Shown here piece by piece: positions 1 through 8,318 of a stretch of DNA of 64,000 nucleotides. Made by a program: the position numbers and the translations under genes. A model generated the notes under the pieces. It ran no database searches, had not been told where the DNA came from, and was given only the letters and a program-made list of their open reading frames with translations. Origin of the DNA: Nitrosomonas communis (lineage in GTDB: Bacteria; Pseudomonadota; Gammaproteobacteria; Burkholderiales; Nitrosomonadaceae); the NCBI RefSeq assembly GCF_024102715.1, contig NZ_JAGFJM010000005.1:1-64000 (forward strand), given 5' to 3'. Numbering within the stretch: position 1 is the stretch's first letter; each line of letters opens with the position of its first letter.

Positions 1-119
1 CATATTCACCAGACCTTAACCCCATTGAGCACAAATGGGCACAAGCCAAAGCAATCAGAAAACAACAAAACCAAACCGTTGAGCAACTCTTTAAAATTGA
101 ATCATTTTATGTGACGTAG
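1..119 (+). mobile_element. IS630-family transposase, C-terminal end (cut by window start)
   Basis: The frame beginning at base 3 reads about 38 residues to a TAG at 117-119. It opens with YSPDLNPIEHKW, the motif that carries the third acidic residue of the DDE site in IS630/Tc1-type transposases. The tail after the motif is short, as in this family. The rest of the element lies outside the window, so I cannot say whether it is intact. I could not identify the terminal inverted repeat with confidence in the bases that follow. Confidence 0.8.
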
Positions 120-250
120 GCTATAAAAATGGTCCTGGCAATTGCTGTCCAAGGTGAAAAGATTGGCTTAATGTGAAGAAAAATAGAGTGTATTATTTAA
201 TGCTTATCTGCTGCCATGTGATTCAGCGCAGCATCAAAATCAAATCAATC

Positions 251-637
251 ATGATGAAAAAAATATTATTCTCGACTATGCTGCTGTTTGCACTAATACC
301 GGCGCGGGCAGAATGGGTAAGAGTAGATACGGTGGCAAAGCAAAGGGTAGTCCATTATTTTGATCCAGATAGCACGCAAAAGAACGGCTATTTCATAAAA
401 ACATGGGTGTTGTCAAGCTACGATCAGAAGCAAGCAGGTGGATATCAATCGGTCAAAAGTTTGTATGAACTGGATTGCCAGGAAGGAAAAGCCCGCTCCT
501 ATACCTTGCTGCTTTATCCTGATGCCAAGGCAGCAAGCAGTGTAATCGGCGCTCAGCATGATCCGTCAGAAGACTGGTTTGGCTATTCAGCCAATTCCCC
601 GCTTGGCCATATCGCTAAGATTGTCTGCGGAAAATGA
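251..637 (+). CDS. Small exported protein, surface-adhesin E-like
   Basis: A protein of about 128 residues with a signal peptide (MMKKILFSTMLLFALIPARA) and predicted export to the periplasm or cell surface. The mature part starts EWVRV and continues with a YFDPDS motif, a KSLYELDC segment and a C-terminal HIAKIVC, a pattern shared with short proteins annotated as surface-adhesin protein E; the two cysteines could form a disulfide. An upstream in-frame ATG at 173 would add 26 residues before the signal peptide, so I take 251 or 254 as the start. No good ribosome binding site is visible. The role is unknown; it stands alone next to the transposase end. Confidence 0.6.
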   Translation: MMKKILFSTMLLFALIPARAEWVRVDTVAKQRVVHYFDPDSTQKNGYFIKTWVLSSYDQKQAGGYQSVKSLYELDCQEGKARSYTLLLYPDAKAASSVIGAQHDPSEDWFGYSANSPLGHIAKIVCGK

Positions 638-692
638 CGCCAATTTTGCTCTTCAGCTACGGCGACATGGCGGTTGAAGAGCGCTCGCATGG

Positions 693-1979
693 TTATGAAC
701 AAGCAGGCGCCTCTATCAGGAAATTTTTCAAAACGCCTAGGACGTAATCGATATCCCGAATCGTGTGGTTGGCATTGATTTGGAAGCGAATTTCCTCATC
801 TCCCTTGGGCACGACCGGATAATTCAAGCCGGTTGCTAAAATGCCATGCTGGAAAAGGTAGGCGGTGAGCAGTGCTGTTTTCCTCGTATCGCGCACCACC
901 AGTGGAGTGACCGGGTGTGCGCCGGGGATGGTTTCGAAGCCCAGCCCGGTTAAGCCATTTTCGAAACGCGCCGTCAAATCGCGCAGTCGCGCCAGGCGTT
1001 CGCGTCCTTCCTCGCTTTGCAGTATTGCCAGAGAGGCTGCAGCGGCTAGTGCTTCCGATGGTGTGATCGGATTGGAATAGATATAAAGCGGGGAGGTTTC
1101 CCGCAGATAATCGATAACTGGAGCGCTGGCAACGACATAACCGCCATTGACCCCCAGCGCCTTACCCAGCGTGGCGATCAGTATATCGACTTTGCTTTGC
1201 GCGTATTCTTCAGTTCCGCGCCCGGTTGCGCCAAATGCACCGACCCCATGCGAATCGTCAGCAATGGTAATAATGCCTTCTGCAAAGTTTTGCTCATGTT
1301 TACGGCAAATCGCCACTATCTGATCCAGTGGCGCAGCATCACCGCGCATGCTGAAGATGCCGTCGGTGATAACCAGCACCCGCTTGATTTCTGGTTTGCC
1401 TGCGGCATAGGTGCCGAGAATACGCTCGAGCGCTGCCATGTCGAGATGCTGATAAATCTCTTTTTCGGCCGGGTGAGACAGTCGAATGGCGTTGATGATG
1501 CTGTTGTGATTCAACTGATCGCTCATCACCAGCGTATGTTCGTGGATTAAGGCGGGAAGCACTCCCATTATCGCTGCATAGGCCGCACTGTAAAGCATGG
1601 CGGATGGCCGTCCGTGAAATGCGGCCAGACGTTTCTCCAGTTCGACATGCGGCTGGTAGGTGCCGGCGATAAAACGCACCGCGCCGGGGCCGGTACCAAA
1701 ATGCTTGGCACCTTCTTCTTCGGCAGCCATCACTTGGGGATGTAAGCTGAGCCCCAGGTAGGAATTGGAATTCATGAGCAGATAGGCCTTGTCATCCCCC
1801 GCTAAAAAATAACGCGCTCCAATATGTTTATCCTCTGCGGCCGTGGGCAATCGGCCGTGCTTTACCCAGTCAGGTGCGGCAATGGAGGCAATTACTTTTT
1901 CCGCCCCTTTGCGGGCACCTTTTGCTTGCAGCTCCTCCAGCCTGGCAGCGCAGTATGCATTCAATTTTTCCAGAGACAT
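693..1979 (-). CDS. kbl: 2-amino-3-ketobutyrate CoA ligase-like alpha-oxoamine synthase
   Basis: A 428-residue fold-type I PLP enzyme of the alpha-oxoamine synthase family (KBL, AONS, ALAS, SPT). Visible motifs are the glycine-rich substrate loop near 95-105 (FGTGPGAVRF), DDSHGVGAFG at 241-250, and TLGKALG with the likely PLP lysine at 273. The KBL reaction splits 2-amino-3-ketobutyrate with CoA into glycine and acetyl-CoA. The gene lies 19 bases downstream of an SDR-type threonine dehydrogenase gene on the same strand, which favours KBL over 8-amino-7-oxononanoate synthase. The start is supported by AAGGAG 6 bases upstream of the ATG. The N-terminus is about 30 residues longer than in E. coli Kbl. 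Confidence 0.82.
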   Translation of the reverse strand: MSLEKLNAYCAARLEELQAKGARKGAEKVIASIAAPDWVKHGRLPTAAEDKHIGARYFLAGDDKAYLLMNSNSYLGLSLHPQVMAAEEEGAKHFGTGPGAVRFIAGTYQPHVELEKRLAAFHGRPSAMLYSAAYAAIMGVLPALIHEHTLVMSDQLNHNSIINAIRLSHPAEKEIYQHLDMAALERILGTYAAGKPEIKRVLVITDGIFSMRGDAAPLDQIVAICRKHEQNFAEGIITIADDSHGVGAFGATGRGTEEYAQSKVDILIATLGKALGVNGGYVVASAPVIDYLRETSPLYIYSNPITPSEALAAAASLAILQSEEGRERLARLRDLTARFENGLTGLGFETIPGAHPVTPLVVRDTRKTALLTAYLFQHGILATGLNYPVVPKGDEEIRFQINANHTIRDIDYVLGVLKNFLIEAPACS

Positions 1980-1998
1980 CTTCGCTCCTTAGCGAGGT

Positions 1999-2949
1999 TT
2001 AACTTAGCTTTTTCATCAAATGATCGATCATGTCCCGTGTCATGGCGGCAAGATCGTATTGCGGTTGCCAGCCCCACTCGTCACGTGCGGCTTGATCATC
2101 CATATAACGCGGCCACGAATCGGCGATCGCTTGCCGCAACGGGTCGATCTGATAGTGCAGCGTAAAATCAGGAATGTGCTGCCGGATTTGCGCAGCCAAC
2201 TCTGCAGGCGCAAAACTCATCGCAGTGATATTAAAGGCATTACGGTGTTTTAATTGATGCGGATCGGCTTCCATTAGCTCAATGGCAGCTCGCACGGCAT
2301 CGGGCATGTACATCATATCGAGCGTTGTGCTCTTATGTAAAAAACATGTGTATTTCTTTTGCTGGATGGCATGATAAAAAATCTCCACGGCGTAATCAGT
2401 AGTGCCGCCGCTGGGCAGCGTTTCATACGAGATCAAGCCGGGATAGCGCACGCCGCGGGTATCGACTCCAAAGCGGGTAAAGTAATAATCGCACAACAAT
2501 TCGCCAGATACTTTGCACACCCCATAGAGGGTGGTGGGGCGCTGGAGGGTATCCTGCGGGGTATTGTCACGCGGTGTGCCAGGGCCGAAAGCACCGATCG
2601 AGCTGGGAAAGAACACAGCGCAGCCATTTACGCGGCTTACCTCCAGCACGTGATGCAGTCCTTCCATGTTGATTTTCCAGGCGACCTGCGGGTTTTGTTC
2701 GGCAGCGGCTGATAACAGCGCGGCTAAGTGAAAAATCGTATCAATGCGGAAATCTCGCACAATGGTTGCGAGCGCCTCGATATCAGTCACATCAAGCGTG
2801 GTATAAGGCCCTTGCTCCACCAACGCGTGCTGCGGTGTTCTTTTATGTCCGGCTGCGATAACGTTATCGCTGCCATATCGTGTCCGCAGCGCGGGAACCA
2901 GCTCAGAACCAATTTGCCCGGTGGCTCCGGTTACCAAGATTCGTTTCAT
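1999..2949 (-). CDS. tdh: L-threonine 3-dehydrogenase, short-chain (epimerase-like) type
   Basis: A 316-residue extended SDR protein. It starts with the NAD-binding GATGQIG motif (residues 8-14), has the FHLAALLS strand, PSSIGAFGP with the catalytic Ser/Thr region, and the YGVCK Tyr-Lys pair. C-terminal segments such as TTLDMMYMPDA and the final RDEWGWQPQYDL match the epimerase-like threonine dehydrogenases, not the zinc MDR type of E. coli. It oxidises L-threonine to 2-amino-3-ketobutyrate in the cytoplasm, and the next gene encodes the enzyme that uses that product. The two probably form an operon for threonine catabolism or glycine supply. Confidence 0.8.
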   Translation of the reverse strand: MKRILVTGATGQIGSELVPALRTRYGSDNVIAAGHKRTPQHALVEQGPYTTLDVTDIEALATIVRDFRIDTIFHLAALLSAAAEQNPQVAWKINMEGLHHVLEVSRVNGCAVFFPSSIGAFGPGTPRDNTPQDTLQRPTTLYGVCKVSGELLCDYYFTRFGVDTRGVRYPGLISYETLPSGGTTDYAVEIFYHAIQQKKYTCFLHKSTTLDMMYMPDAVRAAIELMEADPHQLKHRNAFNITAMSFAPAELAAQIRQHIPDFTLHYQIDPLRQAIADSWPRYMDDQAARDEWGWQPQYDLAAMTRDMIDHLMKKLS

Positions 2950-3084
2950 ATATTCCTATTTTTGAATTATAGGAGATGTCAAATAGTATGGTCAGATATC
3001 GTATCTGATCTGAAGCAAATGGATCGTACCGGGCGTTTGACTTGCTGCATAGCGCCAACTACGCCGTTTTACATCCTAACATTT

Positions 3085-3322
3085 TTATTTGGATGCAAAC
3101 AGAAACGCACGCAATGCCTGATTCTCGGTAGAGGCTGCTGCGTTGCGTTTAATAGCAAGATAAGACAGCAACGATTCAATCTCTTTTTCTTCCATTGCAT
3201 CCGGAATGCTGCCTATTGTAAAAATAATGAAACACTTAATCCAGATAATATCGGACGATCCGATAATTGTAGAGGCTGAGTTTATCCCGCAACTGATCCA
3301 AAAGTGGCGGTTTGTTTTCCAT
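3085..3322 (-). pseudogene. Integron integrase (IntI-type tyrosine recombinase), N-terminal remnant
   Basis: Read from the ATG at 3322, the minus strand gives PPLLDQLRDKLSLYNYR, matching the first helix of IntI-type integrases. An in-frame TAA follows where these proteins usually have a YLDWV-like segment. After a frameshift another frame reads AMEEKEIESLLSYLAIKRN and AASTENQALRAFLF, which lines up with the conserved IntI segment typified by EVEAFLSWLANER and VSTHRQALAALLF. The frame stops at 3085-3087. Only about 75 of roughly 320 residues remain and the catalytic domain is gone, so the gene is dead. It points away from the cassette-like genes at 3499-5026, the usual integron arrangement. 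Confidence 0.7.
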
Positions 3323-3346
3323 GGGTCGATTCATCATATTGATTTG

Positions 3347-3374
3347 TTGATCTAACAAAGTTTGTTATGATCAA
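3347..3374. repeat. 28-bp palindrome, attI-like simple site
   Basis: The arms TTGATC-TAACAAA and TTTGTTA-T-GATCAA face each other around a single G (3360), with one unpaired T at 3368. The left arm holds ATCTAAC (3350-3356), an exact match to the inverse core RYYYAAC of integron sites, and the centre TAACAAAGTT resembles the attI1 simple site. It lies 25 bases upstream of the integrase remnant start, where attI is expected. A repressor operator is the alternative reading. Confidence 0.45.
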
Positions 3375-3409
3375 AATTAAATCGATTCGTTAAAACATAA
3401 GAGGAGAGC

Positions 3410-3472
3410 GTGAGTATTGCAGTGATAGATTTCATTTTTGACGTAAGAGATCGCGTCATTTCGAAGACCTGA
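3410..3472 (+). CDS. Possible 20-residue ORF between attI-like site and first cassette gene
   Basis: A GTG start at 3410 is preceded by a good ribosome binding site (GAGGAG, 3401-3406) and opens 20 codons, [20 protein letters not shown], to a TGA at 3470-3472. No family is recognised. It may be a chance frame, a leader for the downstream gene at 3499, or the start of a decayed gene. The ribosome binding site is the only support. Confidence 0.25.
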   Translation: MSIAVIDFIFDVRDRVISKT

Positions 3473-3498
3473 TTCTGGCTGGGCGCAACGGAGACAGC

Positions 3499-3900
3499 AT
3501 GGAGTTCCTTAAGGTGTTCGGCTTGTTCGTCATTACTGCAGTCGCAGAGATTGTCGGCTGTTATTTGTCGTATCTCTGGCTCAAGCAAGGGTATAGCATC
3601 TGGTTGCTGCTTCCCGCTGCTTTAAGCCTGGCCGCATTTGCTTGGCTGCTCACACTTCACCCTCATGCTGCAGGCCGTGTTTATGCTGCATACGGTGGCG
3701 TCTATATCGGGGTCGCGCTGATATGGCTCTGGATTGTTGATTCCGTCCGGCCTACTATCACCGATTTTATCGGAGTTGGTGTGTGCTTCCTCGGCATGGC
3801 TATCATTATATTGGGGCCGCATCATGTCCAACCAGGCACTCCAGTTGACCGTCCTGCTTCCGCTCCGCTGCGGCAGGATGGTGGTGATCTGAGGCATTAA
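3499..3900 (+). CDS. UPF0060 (YnfA-like) small membrane protein with read-through tail
   Basis: A 133-residue inner-membrane protein with four predicted transmembrane helices. It matches the UPF0060/YnfA family: [14 protein letters not shown] near the N-terminus, [17 protein letters not shown] in the middle and a final helix ending near AIIILGP. Family members normally stop at about 108-110 residues, which corresponds to base 3826 here. The remaining 24 residues are hydrophilic, proline-rich and unlike the family. They are encoded by the attC-like repeat that begins at 3826, so I read them as translation into the recombination site after loss of the original stop. The function of YnfA proteins is not settled; small-molecule efflux has been proposed. 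Confidence 0.8.
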   Translation: MEFLKVFGLFVITAVAEIVGCYLSYLWLKQGYSIWLLLPAALSLAAFAWLLTLHPHAAGRVYAAYGGVYIGVALIWLWIVDSVRPTITDFIGVGVCFLGMAIIILGPHHVQPGTPVDRPASAPLRQDGGDLRH

Positions 3901-3915
3901 GGGTGAAGGTTAGCG
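3826..3915. repeat. attC-like inverted repeat 1 (after the YnfA-like gene)
   Basis: It starts with GTCCAAC (3826-3832), an exact RYYYAAC. The inner stem is ACCGTCCTG (3848-3856) against CAGGATGGT (3874-3882) with one G-T pair, plus CCGC (3860-3863) against GCGG (3870-3873). It ends at GTTAGCG (3909-3915), which misses the GTTRRRY core at two positions. AACC and GGTT at the two ends pair. The 90-base length is normal for attC. One problem is that the right core falls inside the annotated start of the GrpB gene. Confidence 0.4.
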
Positions 3916-4454
3916 TCGTGCCACATAATCCGAGTTGGTCGACTGAGTTTGAAGTCGAAGCAGCGCTTATTCGTCTGGCAGTTGGAGATCTACTCGTGGC
4001 CGTTCACCATATCGGAAGCACTTCGATTCCCGGGATTTTTGCGAAACCGATCATCGATATCCTCCTGGAGGTTTGCGATGTTGAAGTGCTGGATGCTCGA
4101 TCATCGGCGTTGATTGAGCTGGGATACGAGGCGAAAGGAGAGTTTGGAACTCCGGGCCGACGCTACTTCAGGAAAGATTCTACGACGGGTGTAAGGACGC
4201 ATCAGATCCACGCTTTCGAGTCAGGCAGTATAGGCAGCGAGCGTCATCTTGCGTTCCGGGATTACATGATCGCCCACCCAGCCATGGCGCAATCCTACAG
4301 CGTTCTGAAACAGCGACTCGCTGCGTCTCATCCGGATGATATGGATGCATACATGGACGGAAAGGATTCGTTTGTGAAAGAACATGAGGCCAGGGCGATT
4401 GCCTGGAAGAGAAAAGGACACTCAACCGATGCGGCGAATGAGTGCCTCACATGA
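3903..4454 (+). CDS. GrpB family protein (nucleotidyltransferase fold)
   Basis: A 183-residue protein of the GrpB/UPF0157 family. It has the opening VVPHNPSW, the signature HIGSTSIPG followed by AKPIIDILLEV (acidic residue of the nucleotidyltransferase-like fold), a Gly-Arg-Arg-Tyr-Phe-Arg-Lys strand and the C-terminal AYMDGKDSFVKEHEARA helix. The biochemical role of the family is not established. The GTG at 3903 keeps the family's first beta strand; a second GTG at 3918 lies just outside the proposed attC core and would shorten the protein by five residues. It begins two bases after the preceding stop. Such small stand-alone genes are common integron cargo. Confidence 0.82.
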   Translation: MKVSVVPHNPSWSTEFEVEAALIRLAVGDLLVAVHHIGSTSIPGIFAKPIIDILLEVCDVEVLDARSSALIELGYEAKGEFGTPGRRYFRKDSTTGVRTHQIHAFESGSIGSERHLAFRDYMIAHPAMAQSYSVLKQRLAASHPDDMDAYMDGKDSFVKEHEARAIAWKRKGHSTDAANECLT

Positions 4455-4563
4455 CCAATCGAAGCTTGATCGAATGTTTGAACATTTGTCGAGTTCTGAA
4501 GCCTGGCAGCCGGCGCCCATCAGCGATTTTGTTCGTTAAGAGCATGAGCCAGGCCGGTTAGGT
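4444..4563. repeat. attC-like inverted repeat 2 (after the GrpB gene)
   Basis: The left end GCCTCAC (4444-4450) is one mismatch from RYYYAAC and overlaps the GrpB stop. The right end GTTAGGT (4557-4563) is an exact GTTRRRY. The two ends pair at six of seven positions (one G-T). An inner stem GCCTGGC (4501-4507) / GCCAGGC (4548-4554) is perfect. The 120-base span is within the attC range, and the next gene starts right after it at 4571. Confidence 0.5.
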
Positions 4564-4570
4564 GCATCCC

Positions 4571-5026
4571 ATGGAAGTTGCGAAAGTGCTACTCGCATAC
4601 CTTCGCGTGCTGATATGGCCCGCCGTGGTCATTAGCATCTTGGTTAGCTTTTCCTCGGAAGTGCGTGATTTGATGAAGCGGGTTTCAAAGATCGGTTCTC
4701 CTGTTGTATCGGCCGAATTCGCAACCGGCCAGGTGAATCGGGAGGGCGTGCCAGCGGGAGCGCCGGACGTTTGGTTCGATATCCAGGAAACGTCGCTTCG
4801 ACCTAAAGAGTGCATGAGCCAGGCACAAAGAGCGCTTGCTAACAGTGGTTTTCAACACATTGTAGCGGGAGGCGTTACCTACGGGTACACGGATCTATTC
4901 GTGGGGGCGGTCTGGTGTGGATGGCGCGAGGGGCTGGTTTTGATCACAGTTGCAGGTCCTAAGAAACAAGGCTTGGAAGCTCAGTACTCACAATTGTCCA
5001 ATGCGTTCTCTAGCACAAACCCCTGA
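4571..5026 (+). CDS. Unknown protein with N-terminal membrane anchor (cassette-type gene)
   Basis: A protein of about 151 residues. An N-terminal hydrophobic stretch (LLAYLRVLIWPAVVISILVS) should anchor it in the membrane, followed by a short basic-acidic linker. The soluble part has APDVWFDIQETS, a CMSQAQRALANSGF helix, VTYGYTDLFVGAVWC and VLITVAGP, an alternating pattern that suggests a small alpha/beta domain. I do not recognise a family. A GTG at 4562 would add three residues; I prefer the ATG at 4571 because it lies outside the proposed attC core. It is the third gene in the cassette-like row and its stop overlaps the next inverted repeat. Confidence 0.6.
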   Translation: MEVAKVLLAYLRVLIWPAVVISILVSFSSEVRDLMKRVSKIGSPVVSAEFATGQVNREGVPAGAPDVWFDIQETSLRPKECMSQAQRALANSGFQHIVAGGVTYGYTDLFVGAVWCGWREGLVLITVAGPKKQGLEAQYSQLSNAFSSTNP

Positions 5027-5084
5027 CTGCGGGCTGGAGAGGGGCTGCTCCCGCTGCTTCGCCCCATTAACGTTGCAGTTACGC
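5021..5084. repeat. attC-like inverted repeat 3 (after the unknown anchored protein)
   Basis: The outer arms TGACTGC (5024-5030) and GCAGTTA (5075-5081) pair fully with one G-T, and the inner arms GGGGC (5041-5045) and GCCCC (5061-5065) are perfect. The right end GTTACGC (5078-5084) differs from GTTRRRY at one base; the left end CCCTGAC is off at two. The 64-base size is typical. It overlaps the stop of the preceding gene and ends 8 bases before the next ATG. Confidence 0.4.
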
Positions 5085-5092
5085 TAGGAGAA

Positions 5093-6388
5093 ATGAAGAC
5101 CGCAAGAATAGTTATCATCGGCGCAGGTTCCAGAGGCAGTATCTATGCTGCCTATGCGCTTGCGCACCCTGAATCAGTCAAGATCGTTGCTGTGGCAGAA
5201 CCGCGCGAGGCATGGCGGACACGATTGTTGCAAGCGCACGGCATTCCTGAATCCGCTGCCGTAGCTGACTGGCGGGAGCTGCTGGATCGTCCGAAATTTG
5301 CTGATGCTGTCGTGGTTGCAACCCGGGACGCCATGCACGTCGAACCGGCGGTAGCCGCTGCCCGCAAGGGGTACGCCATTCTTCTGGAGAAACCCATGGC
5401 TCCGCATGCCGATGGTTGCCGCCAGATTGCTGTCGCCGCGCGTGAGGCCGGGACGCTACTCGCGGTTTGCCATGTGCTCCGGTACACCTATCACACTCAG
5501 ATGATCAAGCAGTTGATTGCTGCCGGCACAATAGGTGAGGTGGTGAATGTGCAATCCCTTGAACCGGTTGGCTATTGGCATCAGGCACACTCCTTTGTGC
5601 GCGGTAACTGGCGCCGCGAAGCGGAATCCTCTCCCATGTTGCTTGCGAAGTGCTGCCATGATTTGGACTGGATTCGATACATCATGGGCCGTAAATGTCT
5701 ATCCATCCAGTCGTTTGGTACGCTAAAGCACTTTCGGCCGGATCAGAAGCCGGAAGGCGCTGTCGCCAGATGTCTGAACTGTCCACTGGAGGGTTCCTGC
5801 CCCTATTCGGCAAAAAAGATCTACCTGTCGCGAGTGGCGCAAGGTTATTGCGGATGGCCTGTCGACGTACTCACGCCGGAGCCAAATGAAGCAACCGTCC
5901 TCGAAGCGTTGCGCTCCGGTCCTTACGGAAGGTGTGTCTATGACTGCGACAACGACGTTGTCGACAATCAGGTGGTCAACATGCTTTTTGAAGGCGGAGC
6001 AACAGCCAGTCTCACCATGACGGCGTTCACAGAAGGAGGGCATCGCCAGACCCGCATATTTGGAACACGGGGCGAACTGGTCAGCGATGGTAGCAGTATT
6101 CGATACTTCGATTTTCTGTCTGACACCCGGCAGGAAATCGCTACAACGTCCGGCGCGCATTTGACCCATGGCGGTGGAGACGACGCCATCATGGAAGCCT
6201 TTATCAATGCTGTACGGCACAACGACAGCGGTCTTGTGTTGTCAGGAGCGGAAGAATCTCTGGAAACACACATGATGGTCTTCGCAGCAGAGAAGTCGCG
6301 TTGTGAAAACCGGGTGGTCAAGATGGAAGAAATGGAGGGCACGACTAAGCCATGGAGTCGGAGGTTAATCTGGTGGAGGCACAAGTGA
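5093..6388 (+). CDS. Gfo/Idh/MocA family NAD(P)-dependent oxidoreductase
   Basis: A 431-residue protein. The N-terminal Rossmann fold starts IVIIGAGSRGSIYA (residues 6-19), and the family's EKP motif is at 99-101 (LLEKPMAPH). A likely catalytic K-C-C-H-D-L-D-W segment lies at 186-193. An unusual insertion holds three closely spaced cysteines (C227, C230, C236, RCLNCPLEGSC) and is seen in a subset of this family; it could bind a metal. The substrate is probably a sugar or cyclitol, but nothing here fixes it. An AGGAG sits directly before the ATG. It follows the last attC-like repeat; at 1.3 kb it would be a large cassette, so it may simply be the flank. Confidence 0.82.
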   Translation: MKTARIVIIGAGSRGSIYAAYALAHPESVKIVAVAEPREAWRTRLLQAHGIPESAAVADWRELLDRPKFADAVVVATRDAMHVEPAVAAARKGYAILLEKPMAPHADGCRQIAVAAREAGTLLAVCHVLRYTYHTQMIKQLIAAGTIGEVVNVQSLEPVGYWHQAHSFVRGNWRREAESSPMLLAKCCHDLDWIRYIMGRKCLSIQSFGTLKHFRPDQKPEGAVARCLNCPLEGSCPYSAKKIYLSRVAQGYCGWPVDVLTPEPNEATVLEALRSGPYGRCVYDCDNDVVDNQVVNMLFEGGATASLTMTAFTEGGHRQTRIFGTRGELVSDGSSIRYFDFLSDTRQEIATTSGAHLTHGGGDDAIMEAFINAVRHNDSGLVLSGAEESLETHMMVFAAEKSRCENRVVKMEEMEGTTKPWSRRLIWWRHK

Positions 6389-6401
6389 TGAAAGTGCCGG
6401 A

Positions 6402-6437
6402 AAGTGGCGCTGGAGCAGCTATCGCGATTTTGTTTAG
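6402..6437 (+). pseudogene. C-terminal relic of a REP-associated (Y1/IS200-like) transposase
   Basis: One frame reads KWRWSSYRDFV to a TAG at 6435-6437. W-x-W-S-S-Y-R is the conserved tail of RAYT-type Y1 transposases. No upstream part of such a gene is present; the oxidoreductase gene ends 14 bases before. It is a short match, so confidence is limited. Confidence 0.45.
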
Positions 6438-6478
6438 TCGGTAAGGGATGAAAGGAGGATGCGGGAATATTAAAATGC

Positions 6479-6522
6479 AAGACCTGGCACCAGATATTCC
6501 AAGACCTGGCACTAGATATTCC
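6479..6522. repeat. Two tandem copies of a 22-bp unit
   Basis: Units at 6479-6500 and 6501-6522 begin AAGACCTGGCAC and end AGATATTCC, differing at one base (C/T at position 13). They sit between the transposase relic and the end of the DUF262 gene. They may be leftovers of a dispersed repeat family or of the element that carried the relic. Confidence 0.85.
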
Positions 6523-6533
6523 TGGGCCTCTGT

Positions 6534-8318
6534 TCATAGGGAGAAATAATACTCTTTCATTTTAGTAGCCATTAGTTTTCGTCTCAAAGTTAAAAAATTT
6601 TGATAGTCATTAATACCCATTTCCATTAACTCTGTTGGAACACAATTCATTTTTAAATTGTCGATTAGCTCCTGCTCTGTCAAGAGACCACTTACTTGGC
6701 GCTTATCATCTTGAATTTGTGTTTTTATTAATTCAAAGTAGTCATTTGGTGATTTGCTACCAACCTTAATATTTATTTCGGACTGCATATAAACGTAGTT
6801 TGCAATTTGATTGTATTTGCTTCTGTCAAGGCCGTGTTTTTTTAAATAATCTTTGGGGAACAGATGATGAATGTCACCACGTAGTGAAATTAAATCACTT
6901 ATCAAGATATCTTTTGAAAGAAAACCTTTGTCGTTGGCTTTTACTTGAGCCGCAAGGAAAACGTGGAAATATGGACTGCTTGCAACGGAAGTATCTAGAC
7001 TCTGTGGTAAGGAGGCGTTCCAAAATGCGTTTGATAACTCCCCTTCTTCTTTTTCTCTTAAATACTCATCAAAAGGCTTTTGAGAAATCTGTTTGATGTC
7101 GAAGTCAAATGAACTCTCAGGTGAACCCGAATAGCGGCCTGTCAATATTGAGTATACCAGCCAACGCCTAATATAACTCTCAATAGCAACTGAATTTACT
7201 CCAAGCTCTTTAAGCTTCAGATAAACGATGTACGCGAAATTAATTGCGTTTTTTGAACGGATTAGTTTCGGTGAAATGAAACCTGCTGATTTTACTATCA
7301 TTAAGAACCGTTTGAAGTTAGTCTCATTTATAAAATTGTTAACACCTTTTTTTAGCGTTATAAATGATCGTTGAACGATTTCTTCTTCAAACGTTCTTGT
7401 TTCGAAATTTCTGCCTGATAGTAAACTTACTAAATCGGAAAGTTTTCCTCTGTTGAATTGTGAAGTAAATGCAACACGAATTAAATCATTATAGTCTGGA
7501 TCATAAAGATCCTCATTATCTGTTTTAAGCCATTGTATTTTTTGAAATAAATCAGACTTTGTAAACTCTTTGTCATTATCAACGATGTGTTTGTAAAAGT
7601 CTGGAGCTATAGCTAGATGACAGAAATAATCAATAGTTTTTCTTAATTTGTTACCACCATTTTCTGTGTCAGCTGCAATTTTACTCATAGCAAAGTCAGC
7701 CTGGCTTAACACAACTCCTTTTGAATTGATACGGATAAAGATTTCAGTTACTGTTTCAATATCTAAATCAGGCGAAAGCTCAATAAGTCCTATTTGCTTT
7801 TTGGGAATGTTTATCAAGTTTGAAAATGCGCTTCTAACGTGTTTTTTATCAACGTCTGGGTTTATCTCAAAATAGTTGTCTGCAATTTCAAAAAGATCTC
7901 CATTAATTGTCTCTGAAATATCATGCAACCAAACCTTATCTTTTAATATTGCTGGGTTTTGAACTTCAAAACGCTCTTCGATAGGATTGAAAGCGATCTT
8001 GATCTTTACTCTTTGATAGGTCTTGTTGATTACATATTGTCCAAGTATGGCTGCTGTTAATGCCGTTATTCTTTGCTGCCCATCAATAAGTACTTTTTTA
8101 CCTTCACTTAAACTTCCGTCTTTTAGTTTTATGTTAGGATTGCGCCAAGCAATAACATAACCAACAGGATAACCTTGATACAAACTATCCATTAAGTCAC
8201 GAACTTTTGAGCTATCCCAAACAAAAGGTCTTTGAATTTCTGGGATTGCAATTTCTCCTGATTTTACCCAGGCTAGAATTGTCTCGATTAAGTGCTGATT
8301 TACTGAGTATTTCTGCAT
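6534..8318 (-). CDS. DUF262/DUF1524 protein, GmrSD-like (probable phage-defence nuclease)
   Basis: A 594-residue protein. The N-terminal DUF262 domain (ParB/Srx-like) shows [10 protein letters not shown] (25-34), [12 protein letters not shown] and the nucleotide-binding IDGQQR (78-83). The C-terminal DUF1524 domain carries an HNH-type motif, [11 protein letters not shown] (His484-His485), with a following NQIAN segment. Single-chain proteins with this pairing resemble the type IV restriction enzyme GmrSD, which cleaves DNA carrying modified bases. The gene is clearly richer in A+T than its neighbours and stands alone between a repeat and an AT-rich gap, consistent with horizontal gain. The defence role is inferred from the family. 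Confidence 0.82.
   Translation of the reverse strand: MQKYSVNQHLIETILAWVKSGEIAIPEIQRPFVWDSSKVRDLMDSLYQGYPVGYVIAWRNPNIKLKDGSLSEGKKVLIDGQQRITALTAAILGQYVINKTYQRVKIKIAFNPIEERFEVQNPAILKDKVWLHDISETINGDLFEIADNYFEINPDVDKKHVRSAFSNLINIPKKQIGLIELSPDLDIETVTEIFIRINSKGVVLSQADFAMSKIAADTENGGNKLRKTIDYFCHLAIAPDFYKHIVDNDKEFTKSDLFQKIQWLKTDNEDLYDPDYNDLIRVAFTSQFNRGKLSDLVSLLSGRNFETRTFEEEIVQRSFITLKKGVNNFINETNFKRFLMIVKSAGFISPKLIRSKNAINFAYIVYLKLKELGVNSVAIESYIRRWLVYSILTGRYSGSPESSFDFDIKQISQKPFDEYLREKEEGELSNAFWNASLPQSLDTSVASSPYFHVFLAAQVKANDKGFLSKDILISDLISLRGDIHHLFPKDYLKKHGLDRSKYNQIANYVYMQSEINIKVGSKSPNDYFELIKTQIQDDKRQVSGLLTEQELIDNLKMNCVPTELMEMGINDYQNFLTLRRKLMATKMKEYYFSL

Noticed and set aside
2728..3279. A 183-codon open frame running over the start of tdh and the integrase remnant
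   Set aside because: It overlaps a recognised gene start on the other strand and the integrase fragment; the translation shows no known motif.
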